NCBI GenBank assembly: GCA_013214885.1
Contig: JABSRS010000147.1
Location: 1 to 7,920 of the forward strand
Direction of reading: 5' to 3'
Length of the DNA: 7,920 nucleotides
DNA from: Gammaproteobacteria bacterium
Lineage (GTDB): Bacteria > Pseudomonadota > Gammaproteobacteria > Enterobacterales > Psychrobiaceae
Part shown: positions 1 through 4,971 of the stretch, in pieces
Layout: the number at the start of each line of letters is the position of its first letter
Numbering within the stretch: the first letter of the stretch is position 1
Program-made: the position numbers and the translations under genes
The notes under the pieces: generated by a model
What the model was told of the DNA's origin: nothing
Database searches by the model: none
Seen by the model: only the letters and a program-made list of their open reading frames with translations

Positions 1-62
1 ACGTTACAAATCATTAAAGGGCTAGCTTGTTGGTGTAATGCGTTGAATTGTTGTATTTTCAT
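1..62 (-). CDS. Isocitrate lyase/PEP mutase family protein, N-terminal fragment
   Basis: Only the first 20 codons and part of the next lie in the window; the gene runs leftward off the edge. The minus strand from the ATG at 60-62 reads MKIQQFNALHQQASPLMICN. The pattern LHQQ-x-x-PL-x-ICN matches, from memory, the start of isocitrate lyase/phosphoenolpyruvate mutase family proteins, where 'ICNVWD' opens the first strand of the TIM barrel. These enzymes make or break C-C or P-C bonds of 2-oxo or phosphono acids, but the substrate of this subgroup is usually unknown. A weak GAGA ribosome binding site lies about 8 bases upstream (71-76). The gene is divergent from the LysR gene at 224, which probably regulates it. 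The family call rests on a very short stretch. Confidence 0.7.
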   Translation of the reverse strand, partial: MKIQQFNALHQQASPLMICN

Positions 63-170
63 AGTAATAGTCTCTTTGCTATTGCCCAAAATAAATGGGC
101 GTGCTTGGTTGTTAGCAGTAATTGTGCTGCCAGCGCTTAACAAAGACCAACGATAAAAATCGATTTATAC

Positions 171-187
171 TATAAGCTGTGCTTATA
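171..187. promoter_or_regulatory. Perfect 7-3-7 palindrome, likely LysR operator
   Basis: TATAAGC-TGT-GCTTATA is a perfect dyad that contains the T-N11-A spacing (T173, A185) typical of LysR-type binding sites. It lies between the divergent PEP mutase family gene (start 62) and the LysR gene (start 224), where such regulators usually bind to repress themselves and activate the neighbour. A TATAAT-like hexamer overlaps its right half (184-189), which fits autorepression, although no good -35 box is seen. Confidence 0.6.
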
Positions 188-223
188 ATACAAAGTATCT
201 ATTACCATTTATTCAGTATTGTT

Positions 224-1168
224 ATGAAAAGTATTTTAAAAAATATAAATATATTACATAGCTTTGAGTGTGCAGCACGGCATCAAAGCTATAGTAAAGC
301 CGCCGCTGAATTATGTATCTCGCAAGCTGCGGTCAGTCAACAGATGCGTCAATTGGAAGCGGCTGTTGGTAGCCAATTATTTTTACGAAAAAACAAACAA
401 ATGCTGCTCACCCAGCAAGGGCAGACGTTGTTTTACGCCTCAAAACAGGCATTCTCAATATTGAAAAAAAGCTTAAATGAGATAAAAAATGAAGGAGTTG
501 CTGGCAGTTTAACCATAACGTCAACCCAAGCATTTACTTCATTATGGCTGATGCCAAAATTGCATAAATTTTTAGCCCAGCATCCAGAGATAAAAATACG
601 TGTCTTGTCGTCAGCTGGTTTTGACGATCTTAAACAGCAACATATTGATCTTGCTATCCGCTTTTGCGCCAACGTTAAAGAAAGTACCGACGCTGAATAT
701 GTCTGCGAGTATTTTGGTGAAGATCCTGTCTACCCAGTGTGCTCGCCGCAGTTAGCAGATACACAAAACTTCCATGCACCAGCCGATCTACTGCAAACTT
801 GGTTAGTCAGCCTAGAAAATCCAGGCGCATATGACTGGGCTTCTTGGTTTGAGTCTGCTGGAGTAAAAGCCTACCGAGAACATCAACAATGGACGCACGT
901 TCACAGCACTGACATGGCGTTAAATGCTGTACTAAGTGGTCACGGTTTCACATTAGCCGCCCGCTATTTATGTATTGAACAATTAGAATCTGGCCAACTG
1001 ATGATTCCTGTAAATATCCCTCACCCAAATGTGGTCAAACGCTACTTGGTATTTGATGCCAATACCGTAAAAATAGCGCGTTTAAAGATTTTTACCGACT
1101 GGCTAAAAAGTGAAATGGAAGTTCAAACCCCAGCGGCCACCTTGATGACACAAAGTGGGCTAGGTTAG
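224..1168 (+). CDS. LysR-family transcriptional regulator, GcvA-like
   Basis: This is a 314-aa DNA-binding regulator, the usual LysR length. The N-terminal winged helix-turn-helix is clear: FECAARHQSYSKAAAELCIS, then QAAVSQQMRQLE and LFLRKNKQMLLTQQGQ, all within about residues 10-70. The rest is a LysR substrate-binding domain, starting near GSLTITSTQAFTSLWLMPKL and including the IDLAIRF strand. The 'F-E-x-AARH' opening places it near GcvA-type regulators. I chose ATG 224 rather than GTG 179 because family members begin a few residues before the first helix, and GTG 179 lies in the centre of the putative operator. No strong ribosome binding site is visible. It is divergent from the PEP mutase family gene, its most likely target. 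The inducer is unknown. Confidence 0.93.
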   Translation: MKSILKNINILHSFECAARHQSYSKAAAELCISQAAVSQQMRQLEAAVGSQLFLRKNKQMLLTQQGQTLFYASKQAFSILKKSLNEIKNEGVAGSLTITSTQAFTSLWLMPKLHKFLAQHPEIKIRVLSSAGFDDLKQQHIDLAIRFCANVKESTDAEYVCEYFGEDPVYPVCSPQLADTQNFHAPADLLQTWLVSLENPGAYDWASWFESAGVKAYREHQQWTHVHSTDMALNAVLSGHGFTLAARYLCIEQLESGQLMIPVNIPHPNVVKRYLVFDANTVKIARLKIFTDWLKSEMEVQTPAATLMTQSGLG

Positions 1169-1186
1169 ATAATAATTTAGCGCTAA

Positions 1187-1211
1187 TTAGCAACCTCTGT
1201 TAGGTCGCTAA
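1187..1211. terminator. Hairpin between convergent genes, weak bidirectional terminator
   Basis: Arms 1187-1196 and 1202-1211 pair at 9 of 10 positions around the loop CTGTT. It sits in the 58-bp gap between the convergent LysR and nhaD genes, where a shared terminator is expected. Neither strand has a clear T-run after the stem, so efficient intrinsic termination is doubtful. Confidence 0.4.
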
Positions 1212-1226
1212 AGTTAGAACTTCACA

Positions 1227-2597
1227 TTAACCATTAATCAAGAAGTGGGCATATATGCTAGCAGCATAACCAAGTGCGATAGCCCAACTCCATTTCATAT
1301 GACTAAAGAAGCTGTACATACCTTTTGATTGCCCCATTAATGCAACGCCTGCGGCAGAGCCAACTGACAATAAGCTACCACCGACGCCAGCGGTCATTGT
1401 TACCAGCAACCATTGAAAAACATCCATCTCTGGGTTCATGGTCAAAATAGCAAACATAACGGGAATATTGTCGACTATTGCAGAAAGTATCCCTGCAACA
1501 ATATTTGCATTAGTAGCACCGAAGCCATCATATAATAAATGTGAAACATCAGCTAAATACCCGATAGTACCTAAACCGCCAACACAGAAAATAACACCAA
1601 AAAAGAATAATAATGTATCCCATTCAGCTTTAGCTACCTTATTGAAAATATTAAATTCAGTGGTACTGTCAGCCAATTTTTTTTCTGATAGTTTTACATA
1701 ATACGAGAAAAAGAATAAATATGATAAACCCGTCATCATCCCCAAAAATGGCGGTAGGTGTAAAAATTGTTCAAAAATTACCGCCGTAGCTATTGTACAA
1801 AGAAATAGTAAGCATATTGATATTGCACCTTTTTTTAACAATACTTCTTCGTCTGAGGCTTTTGGTGTTTCATTGGGAACAGCAAAGCTCATTATCGCGG
1901 CTGGTAAGAGGAAGTTAATCAGTGCAGGAATGAATAAAGCAAAAAAACCAAAAAAGTCTACATGGCCCGATTGCCAAACCATTAGCGTAGTAATATCACC
2001 AAACGGACTAAATGCCCCACCAGCATTAGCCGCGACAACAATATTAATAAACGCTAAAGATACAAATTTCGGCTTATCAGCACCAACAGCTAATACCACT
2101 GCTCCCATTAATAAAGCGGTGGTTAAATTATCTGCCACAGGTGAAATAAAGAAAGCTAAAAACCCAGTGATCCAAAATAGTTTTTTGTAGCTATAGCCTC
2201 TTTTTATTAACCAAGTTCTTAAAGCTTCAAAGACATTGCGCTCGGTCATCGCATTGACATAAATCATCGCGGTCAGTAGGAACAGTAATAAAGCAGAGTA
2301 TTCCAATAAGTTATGATTTAATGCCTGCTCAACTATTTCTGTGCCATGTTCTTTACTTTTCGCCAACACAGCGACCAAGATCCAAATAATCCCAGCAGCC
2401 AACAATACGGGTTTAGATTTTCGTAAATGAATAAACTCCTCAGCAATGACCAGCGCGTAACCGATAATAAAGACAATTAAGGCGATAAACCCTAATGTTG
2501 ATGATGTCATATCTAAATGACTAACCGCTTCCTCTGAGGCAACAGCAGTTGTTGCACTCAAGCAATAGAAAAGCAATGTGATAAATAGTATTTTCAA
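1227..2597 (-). CDS. nhaD: NhaD-type sodium/proton antiporter
   Basis: This is a 456-aa inner-membrane antiporter that exports Na+ (or Li+) in exchange for H+, supporting pH and salt homeostasis. About a dozen hydrophobic segments are visible. Family-like blocks are SPVADNLTT (152-160), NAGGAFSPFGDITTLMVW (191-208), SAIVDNIPVMFA (372-383) and GGSLLSVGSAAGVALMG (406-422). Acidic residues D156, D201 and D376 in these blocks are good candidates for ion binding. The N-terminus (MKILFITLLFYCLSATTAVA) looks like a cleavable signal peptide, as seen in NhaD proteins. The start is TTG at 2595-2597, backed by a strong AAGGGAG site (2608-2614) 10 bases upstream; no ATG occurs before residue 30. It converges on the LysR gene and lies 164 bp downstream of a small exported-protein gene on the same strand. 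Confidence 0.93.
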   Translation of the reverse strand: MKILFITLLFYCLSATTAVASEEAVSHLDMTSSTLGFIALIVFIIGYALVIAEEFIHLRKSKPVLLAAGIIWILVAVLAKSKEHGTEIVEQALNHNLLEYSALLLFLLTAMIYVNAMTERNVFEALRTWLIKRGYSYKKLFWITGFLAFFISPVADNLTTALLMGAVVLAVGADKPKFVSLAFINIVVAANAGGAFSPFGDITTLMVWQSGHVDFFGFFALFIPALINFLLPAAIMSFAVPNETPKASDEEVLLKKGAISICLLFLCTIATAVIFEQFLHLPPFLGMMTGLSYLFFFSYYVKLSEKKLADSTTEFNIFNKVAKAEWDTLLFFFGVIFCVGGLGTIGYLADVSHLLYDGFGATNANIVAGILSAIVDNIPVMFAILTMNPEMDVFQWLLVTMTAGVGGSLLSVGSAAGVALMGQSKGMYSFFSHMKWSWAIALGYAASIYAHFLING

Positions 2598-2607
2598 GTT
2601 TGGTTAA

Positions 2608-2614
2608 CTCCCTT
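2608..2614 (-). promoter_or_regulatory. Ribosome binding site that sets the nhaD TTG start
   Basis: On the minus strand this reads AAGGGAG, a near-consensus Shine-Dalgarno element 10 bases before TTG 2597. It supports the non-ATG start, which keeps the full signal peptide. Confidence 0.75.
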
Positions 2615-2761
2615 ATTCAGGTTGATATTTAAGTTTTAAAAAATGGCGTAGCATTAAACATGCTGAATATAATTACGAATTCAGCCTTAGCTCATAAGTT
2701 ACAGACACCAAAAGCCTATAACCGCTTGGTCAATTAATGTTGTTGTTAGTGTTGTGAATTC

Positions 2762-3046
2762 TTAAATATTGTATTTTGGAGGGGCGCGTATAAAACAGTG
2801 GGTTAACCGTACTTTTTTAGTGTTGCTGTCAAAAAATGATTGTTGTTGTTCGAGTAAGAGGAAGGCTGTAAATAAAGAAGTTTTGGATAAGGCGCCGTCA
2901 AGATCATCATTATCGGTTGCGCTGAAAGGTTCTTCTAGCGCATACGCTGCACTCCAAACACCAACTTCACCAATAGCATTAATGCTATGAGAGCAAAGCA
3001 TCAAAATACATGATAACAGTAAGGTAAGTTGGAGGCGTTTTTTCAT
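2762..3046 (-). CDS. Small exported protein of unknown function
   Basis: I do not recognise this 94-aa protein. It begins MKKRLQLTLLLSCILMLCSH, a clear Sec signal peptide with a basic n-region, long hydrophobic core and probable cleavage after S-I-N-A near residue 24. That leaves a mature periplasmic or secreted peptide of about 70 residues. The mature part is acidic early (SATDNDDLD) and basic at the end, finishing in a FIRAPP motif. Similar R-A-P-P endings occur, from memory, in small periplasmic proteins near metal-efflux genes, but that is only a hint. I chose ATG 3046 over the TTG one codon earlier. No strong ribosome binding site is seen. It lies 164 bp upstream of nhaD on the same strand and could share its transcript, since no terminator lies between them. 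Confidence 0.6.
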   Translation of the reverse strand: MKKRLQLTLLLSCILMLCSHSINAIGEVGVWSAAYALEEPFSATDNDDLDGALSKTSLFTAFLLLEQQQSFFDSNTKKVRLTHCFIRAPPKYNI

Positions 3047-3170
3047 CAATTTAAATCTACGTAGCGATAAATATTAACAACAATTAATAGACGGTGATAA
3101 TAAAGGATAATATCAGGAGCATATTGTAAAAAACATCGCAGATAAAAGCAATTTACAGCTGCGTATTAGG

Positions 3171-3192
3171 CGACAATCAACTTGACCTGTCG
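3171..3192. promoter_or_regulatory. Imperfect palindrome, possible operator
   Basis: Arms CGACA (3171-3175) and TGTCG (3188-3192) enclose TCAA (3177-3180) and TTGA (3182-3185) around a central C at 3181. This 22-bp dyad is interrupted by one and two unpaired bases. The right half belongs to a short repeat that recurs at 3297-3314. It could be a protein binding site or the base of an RNA stem. Confidence 0.35.
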
Positions 3193-3226
3193 TAACTTTA
3201 CATCAATTAAACTTTCAGTTACCAAC

Positions 3227-3261
3227 AAAAAAGCAAGCACCACTTTCGCAGTACTCGCTTT
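3227..3261 (-). terminator. Strong minus-strand intrinsic terminator
   Basis: Read on the minus strand, AAAGCGAGTAC pairs with GTGCTTGCTTT over 11 positions including two G-U pairs. Three further pairs (two of them G-U) close on a C-GAAA-G tetraloop, and six T residues follow (3227-3232). The G-U pairs become A-C mismatches on the plus strand, and no plus-strand T-run follows, so direction is clear. No protein gene lies upstream on this strand, so it probably ends a small RNA. Confidence 0.75.
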
Positions 3262-3310
3262 CTAAAATCAACCTGACATATCAGCTAATCGGTTTCCAAC
3301 TTGATATGTC
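3227..3310 (-). ncRNA. Candidate small RNA with two stems
   Basis: On the minus strand two stems follow each other. The first has a perfect 9-bp arm pair, GACATATCA/TGATATGTC (3302-3310 with 3275-3283), and inside it GTTGG-AAA-CCGAT can form 5 more pairs, two of them G-U. A 13-base linker leads to the GAAA-loop terminator stem and U-run. This is the architecture of a compact bacterial small RNA. The 5' end and promoter are not identifiable; transcription could begin as far up as the TATAAT at 3530-3535, in which case the three 15-bp repeats would be in the transcript. No known RNA family is recognised. Confidence 0.45.
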
Positions 3311-3333
3311 GTGATCATTAACTGGGGACGTGG

Positions 3334-3459
3334 AATTAAGTTGGTTAACTCAAAATAGATGTGATGGTAATTTCAAAGCCATTTCTCGTAATTAAGTTGG
3401 TTAATAGTAGTTAAAGTCCTCGTTCAAAAACCACTCAATATGTTAATTAAGTTGGTTAA
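3334..3459. repeat. Three identical 15-bp dyad repeats at regular spacing
   Basis: AATTAAGTTGGTTAA occurs exactly at 3334-3348, 3390-3404 and 3445-3459, a period of 56 and 55 bp with unrelated 41- and 40-bp spacers. Each unit is a dyad (TTAA-GTTGG-TTAA). In the third copy the dyad extends to AATTAA/TTAATT and is enclosed by ACTCAAT (3433-3439) and ATTGAGT (3463-3469). The repeats end 126 bp before the small-protein operon, so they may be operators for the HTH protein encoded there. They are too short and too few for a CRISPR array. Confidence 0.7.
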
Positions 3460-3585
3460 TTCATTGAGTCGTCCCATTTATCATCAATTATCACTCGTTT
3501 TCACTAAAACATCACAACCCCATCACTTCATTATATTTGTCCTGCTCGCTATTATTTCACTAGAAATTAACTTTGGAGAACAGCA

Positions 3586-3774
3586 ATGATAGACAATTAC
3601 AAGTCAATCCAGTCTAACAACAATAATGGAATGCCTAGATACAATAGTGAGGACCAAGAAATGTTAGATAATTGGAGTCGGACAGGAACACCTAGCTACA
3701 ATATTGACAATCAAGAAATGTTAAGTAATTGGAGCTGTAAACTAAACTCGAACAAATCTAACCATCAACAGTAA
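3586..3774 (+). CDS. 62-aa tandem-repeat protein of unknown function
   Basis: I do not recognise this small hydrophilic protein. Two 19-residue units follow each other, each with P-x-YN, then QEML and NWS: P17 to W30, and P36 to W49. The DNA repeat has a 57-bp period (3634-3680 against 3691-3737, about 38 of 47 bases identical), so it arose by duplication. The flanks are rich in Asn, Ser and Gln. There is no signal peptide or membrane segment. The ATG has a good GGAG site 7 bases upstream (3575-3578), which supports real translation. The next gene, 20 bp downstream, encodes a protein with the same W-S-x4-P theme, and an HTH gene follows. The protein may be a binding peptide, a small inhibitor or a modified precursor; the sequence does not decide. 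Confidence 0.7.
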   Translation: MIDNYKSIQSNNNNGMPRYNSEDQEMLDNWSRTGTPSYNIDNQEMLSNWSCKLNSNKSNHQQ

Positions 3775-3794
3775 AATAAATAGGAAGAATTATT

Positions 3795-3938
3795 ATGTCA
3801 AATATGTCACAAGATGAATTAGATGTTTGGTCTGATATAAACAACCCAAACAACGACGCAGATATGGATGACTGGTCTGATGCTCATAATCCAAATAATG
3901 ATAGCTATGTAGGAGATGATGATTCAGAGGATGACTAA
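3795..3938 (+). CDS. 47-aa acidic repeat protein of unknown function
   Basis: This short gene has a clear AGGAAG ribosome binding site (3782-3787), 7 bases before its ATG. The protein holds two 15-residue repeats, LDVWSDINNPNND and MDDWSDAHNPNND (W12 and W27, P18 and P33), then an acidic tail ending GDDDSEDD. NPNN-containing repeats of this type occur, as far as I recall, in other small uncharacterised bacterial proteins with a pattern such as LDNxANQxNPNNxAY. That resemblance is from memory. The repeat aligns with the upstream 62-aa protein through W-S-x4-P, so the two genes look like diverged relatives. The protein is strongly acidic with almost no basic residues, which could suit binding a basic surface or mimicking nucleic acid. 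Confidence 0.7.
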   Translation: MSNMSQDELDVWSDINNPNNDADMDDWSDAHNPNNDSYVGDDDSEDD

Positions 3939-3948
3939 TCCCTTATTT

Positions 3949-3971
3949 TGGTGGAGAATAGCTCTCCACCA
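3949..3971. promoter_or_regulatory. Perfect 9-bp hairpin before the HTH gene
   Basis: TGGTGGAGA (3949-3957) pairs perfectly with TCTCCACCA (3963-3971) around a 5-base loop. It begins 10 bases after the stop of the 47-aa gene and ends 9 bases before the GGAAG site of the HTH gene. No T-run follows on either strand, so it is not a standard terminator. It could stabilise the upstream message, set the expression ratio, or bind a protein. Confidence 0.5.
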
Positions 3972-3991
3972 GCCACAAATGGAAGTAATCA

Positions 3992-4687
3992 ATGATAGAA
4001 CAAAGAGTTGATAGGAAATGCAAGGATACTAAGCGACTTGTAAGAATTGCTATTGAGCATGGGATGACAAACCAGGACATCGCCGAGCTGGCTGGTTTAA
4101 GTCGGAAGTCTGTTGCGTTAGTATCGAAGTGGCGCAATGGTACAGCCTTAGCGACTGAAAGGCAGATGGGACACCTTATAAAAGAATACGGTGATTTATT
4201 AAAAAGAAAAATAGAGCATCTTTTATTTCAAGAAACTAATAATAAATTGGAATTCTACAAACTTACAGGTGAAGTGCTGTTTAAGTATTGCATACGGATA
4301 CATGCAAATATTAATAAACGACCTGCTAAAGTGGCCCTCATGCGTCTTATTGTTCTACAACAGCATAACAAATATCACCTGATCACTCAGTTACGCAATG
4401 GCCTAGATATTAATAAAATTCCCTTGCTAGATAGATATCTACAAACGTTATCACACAGTGACAATGAAGATGCCAACTGGAATACTATTTTTATTAATCA
4501 AGACCTTCACCCTGATGATATTATTCAGGAAATAGATAAATTATCAATCGCCTTAACTGAGAGAGATAACCCATTAAAATACGCTTTCCCCGAGTGCGTT
4601 ACAGAATTGCGGTTTATTGCTAGACAAACACTATTAAAGCAAGGGTTTCAATCCAAAGATATTATTGACCTGGAAGCAGAAAAGTAG
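3992..4687 (+). CDS. Helix-turn-helix protein with unassigned C-terminal domain
   Basis: This 231-aa protein begins with a helix-turn-helix at about residues 17-50. MTNQDIAELAGLSRKSVALV is followed by SKWRNG, the usual pattern of an XRE-like fold with a recognition helix from S37. A conserved-looking ATERQMGHLIKEYGDLLKRK segment comes next, then about 150 mostly helical residues with no motif I can name. No signal peptide or membrane segment is seen. The ATG is preceded by GGAAG at 3981-3985. It is probably the third gene of the small-protein operon, 53 bp after the 47-aa gene, with the hairpin between them. It converges on the nuclease operon. A role as repressor at the three dyad repeats upstream of the operon is plausible but unproven. 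Confidence 0.8.
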   Translation: MIEQRVDRKCKDTKRLVRIAIEHGMTNQDIAELAGLSRKSVALVSKWRNGTALATERQMGHLIKEYGDLLKRKIEHLLFQETNNKLEFYKLTGEVLFKYCIRIHANINKRPAKVALMRLIVLQQHNKYHLITQLRNGLDINKIPLLDRYLQTLSHSDNEDANWNTIFINQDLHPDDIIQEIDKLSIALTERDNPLKYAFPECVTELRFIARQTLLKQGFQSKDIIDLEAEK

Positions 4688-4904
4688 ATAATATAGAAAC
4701 CCAAAATCTCCGGAGGAATTCCTCCATTCGTAGCTGGTAACTACAGCTGAACTAAGATGTTAACGCTATTGCGGTGCCATCTGAAACCACCAGTGTTTTA
4801 GGTCGTATTTTAACATTTCCGGTGCTTTGTGATTTGCCATTGGCTAGGTGAACAGTACGCTAAGTAACTGAAGCAATCCAAAGTAATATGGGATAGGGGT
4901 GGGT
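4688..4904 (+). other. Non-coding stretch with hairpins before a terminator
   Basis: There is no ORF of note. A perfect 14-bp palindrome, GGAGGAATTCCTCC, lies at 4712-4725 and can fold as a 5-bp stem with an AATT loop. AGCTG/CAGCT and GGTG/CACC pairings follow in the next 80 bases. The stretch runs into the strong plus-strand terminator at 4905-4949, leaving about 218 bp between the HTH stop and the terminator. That is long for a plain 3' end, so it may be a structured 3' UTR, a separate small RNA, or an eroded gene. No known RNA family is recognised. Confidence 0.4.
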
Positions 4905-4949
4905 AAGACCGAACCATTATTCATTAGAAGTAATCGTTCGGTCTTTTTT
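4905..4949 (+). terminator. Strong plus-strand intrinsic terminator
   Basis: AAGACCGAAC (4905-4914) pairs perfectly with GTTCGGTCTT (4936-4945). The 21-base loop can pair further through ATTA/TAAT, and a run of six T residues ends the structure (4944-4949). It ends plus-strand transcription 23 bp before the stop codon of the convergent 679-aa gene. On the minus strand no T-run follows, so it favours the plus strand. Confidence 0.85.
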
Positions 4950-4971
4950 CAGCGCCTGCACACTGTGCCAG

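Larger units (their letters stand above)
3178..3314. repeat. Diverged short repeat family, three copies
   Basis: CAACTTGACCTGTCGTAA (3178-3195) and CAACTTGATATGTCGTGA (3297-3314) match at 15 of 18 bases. A third, weaker copy, CAACCTGACATATCAG, lies at 3269-3284. The second and third copies together form the stem at 3275-3310. The spacing is irregular, so this may reflect duplicated binding sites or remains of a duplicated structured RNA. Confidence 0.45.
3047..3585. other. 539-bp gene-free region rich in dyads and repeats
   Basis: I find no convincing coding sequence on either strand; short frames such as the plus-strand ATG at 3364 stop within about 15 codons and lack a ribosome binding site. 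The stretch from about 3171 to 3469 is packed with dyad structure, described in separate entries. The left part (3047-3170) is the AT-rich upstream region of the exported-protein gene. The right part (3470-3570) should hold the promoter of the small-protein operon. A TATATT hexamer at 3532-3537 is the best -10 candidate, and on the minus strand the same place gives a perfect TATAAT (3530-3535). No good -35 box accompanies either. Confidence 0.7.

Noticed and set aside
179..223. GTG 179 as the start of the LysR gene
   Set aside because: It would add 15 non-conserved residues and lies in the middle of the operator-like palindrome; ATG 224 matches family starts.
1438..2190. Plus-strand open frames inside nhaD
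   Set aside because: They are antisense shadows of a well-conserved antiporter gene and have no family-like sequence.
2638..2664. Attenuator or riboswitch in the nhaD leader
   Set aside because: The AGCAT/ATGCT stem is only 5 bp and the T-run begins 6 bases away; no recognisable sodium-riboswitch core was seen.
3334..3459. CRISPR-like array of three repeats with 40-41 bp spacers
   Set aside because: The repeats are 15 bp, shorter than known CRISPR repeats, only three in number, and no cas gene is in the window.
4688..4904. Integron attC site after the HTH gene
   Set aside because: No pair of complementary core sites of the GTTRRRY/RYYYAAC form was found at the expected places.
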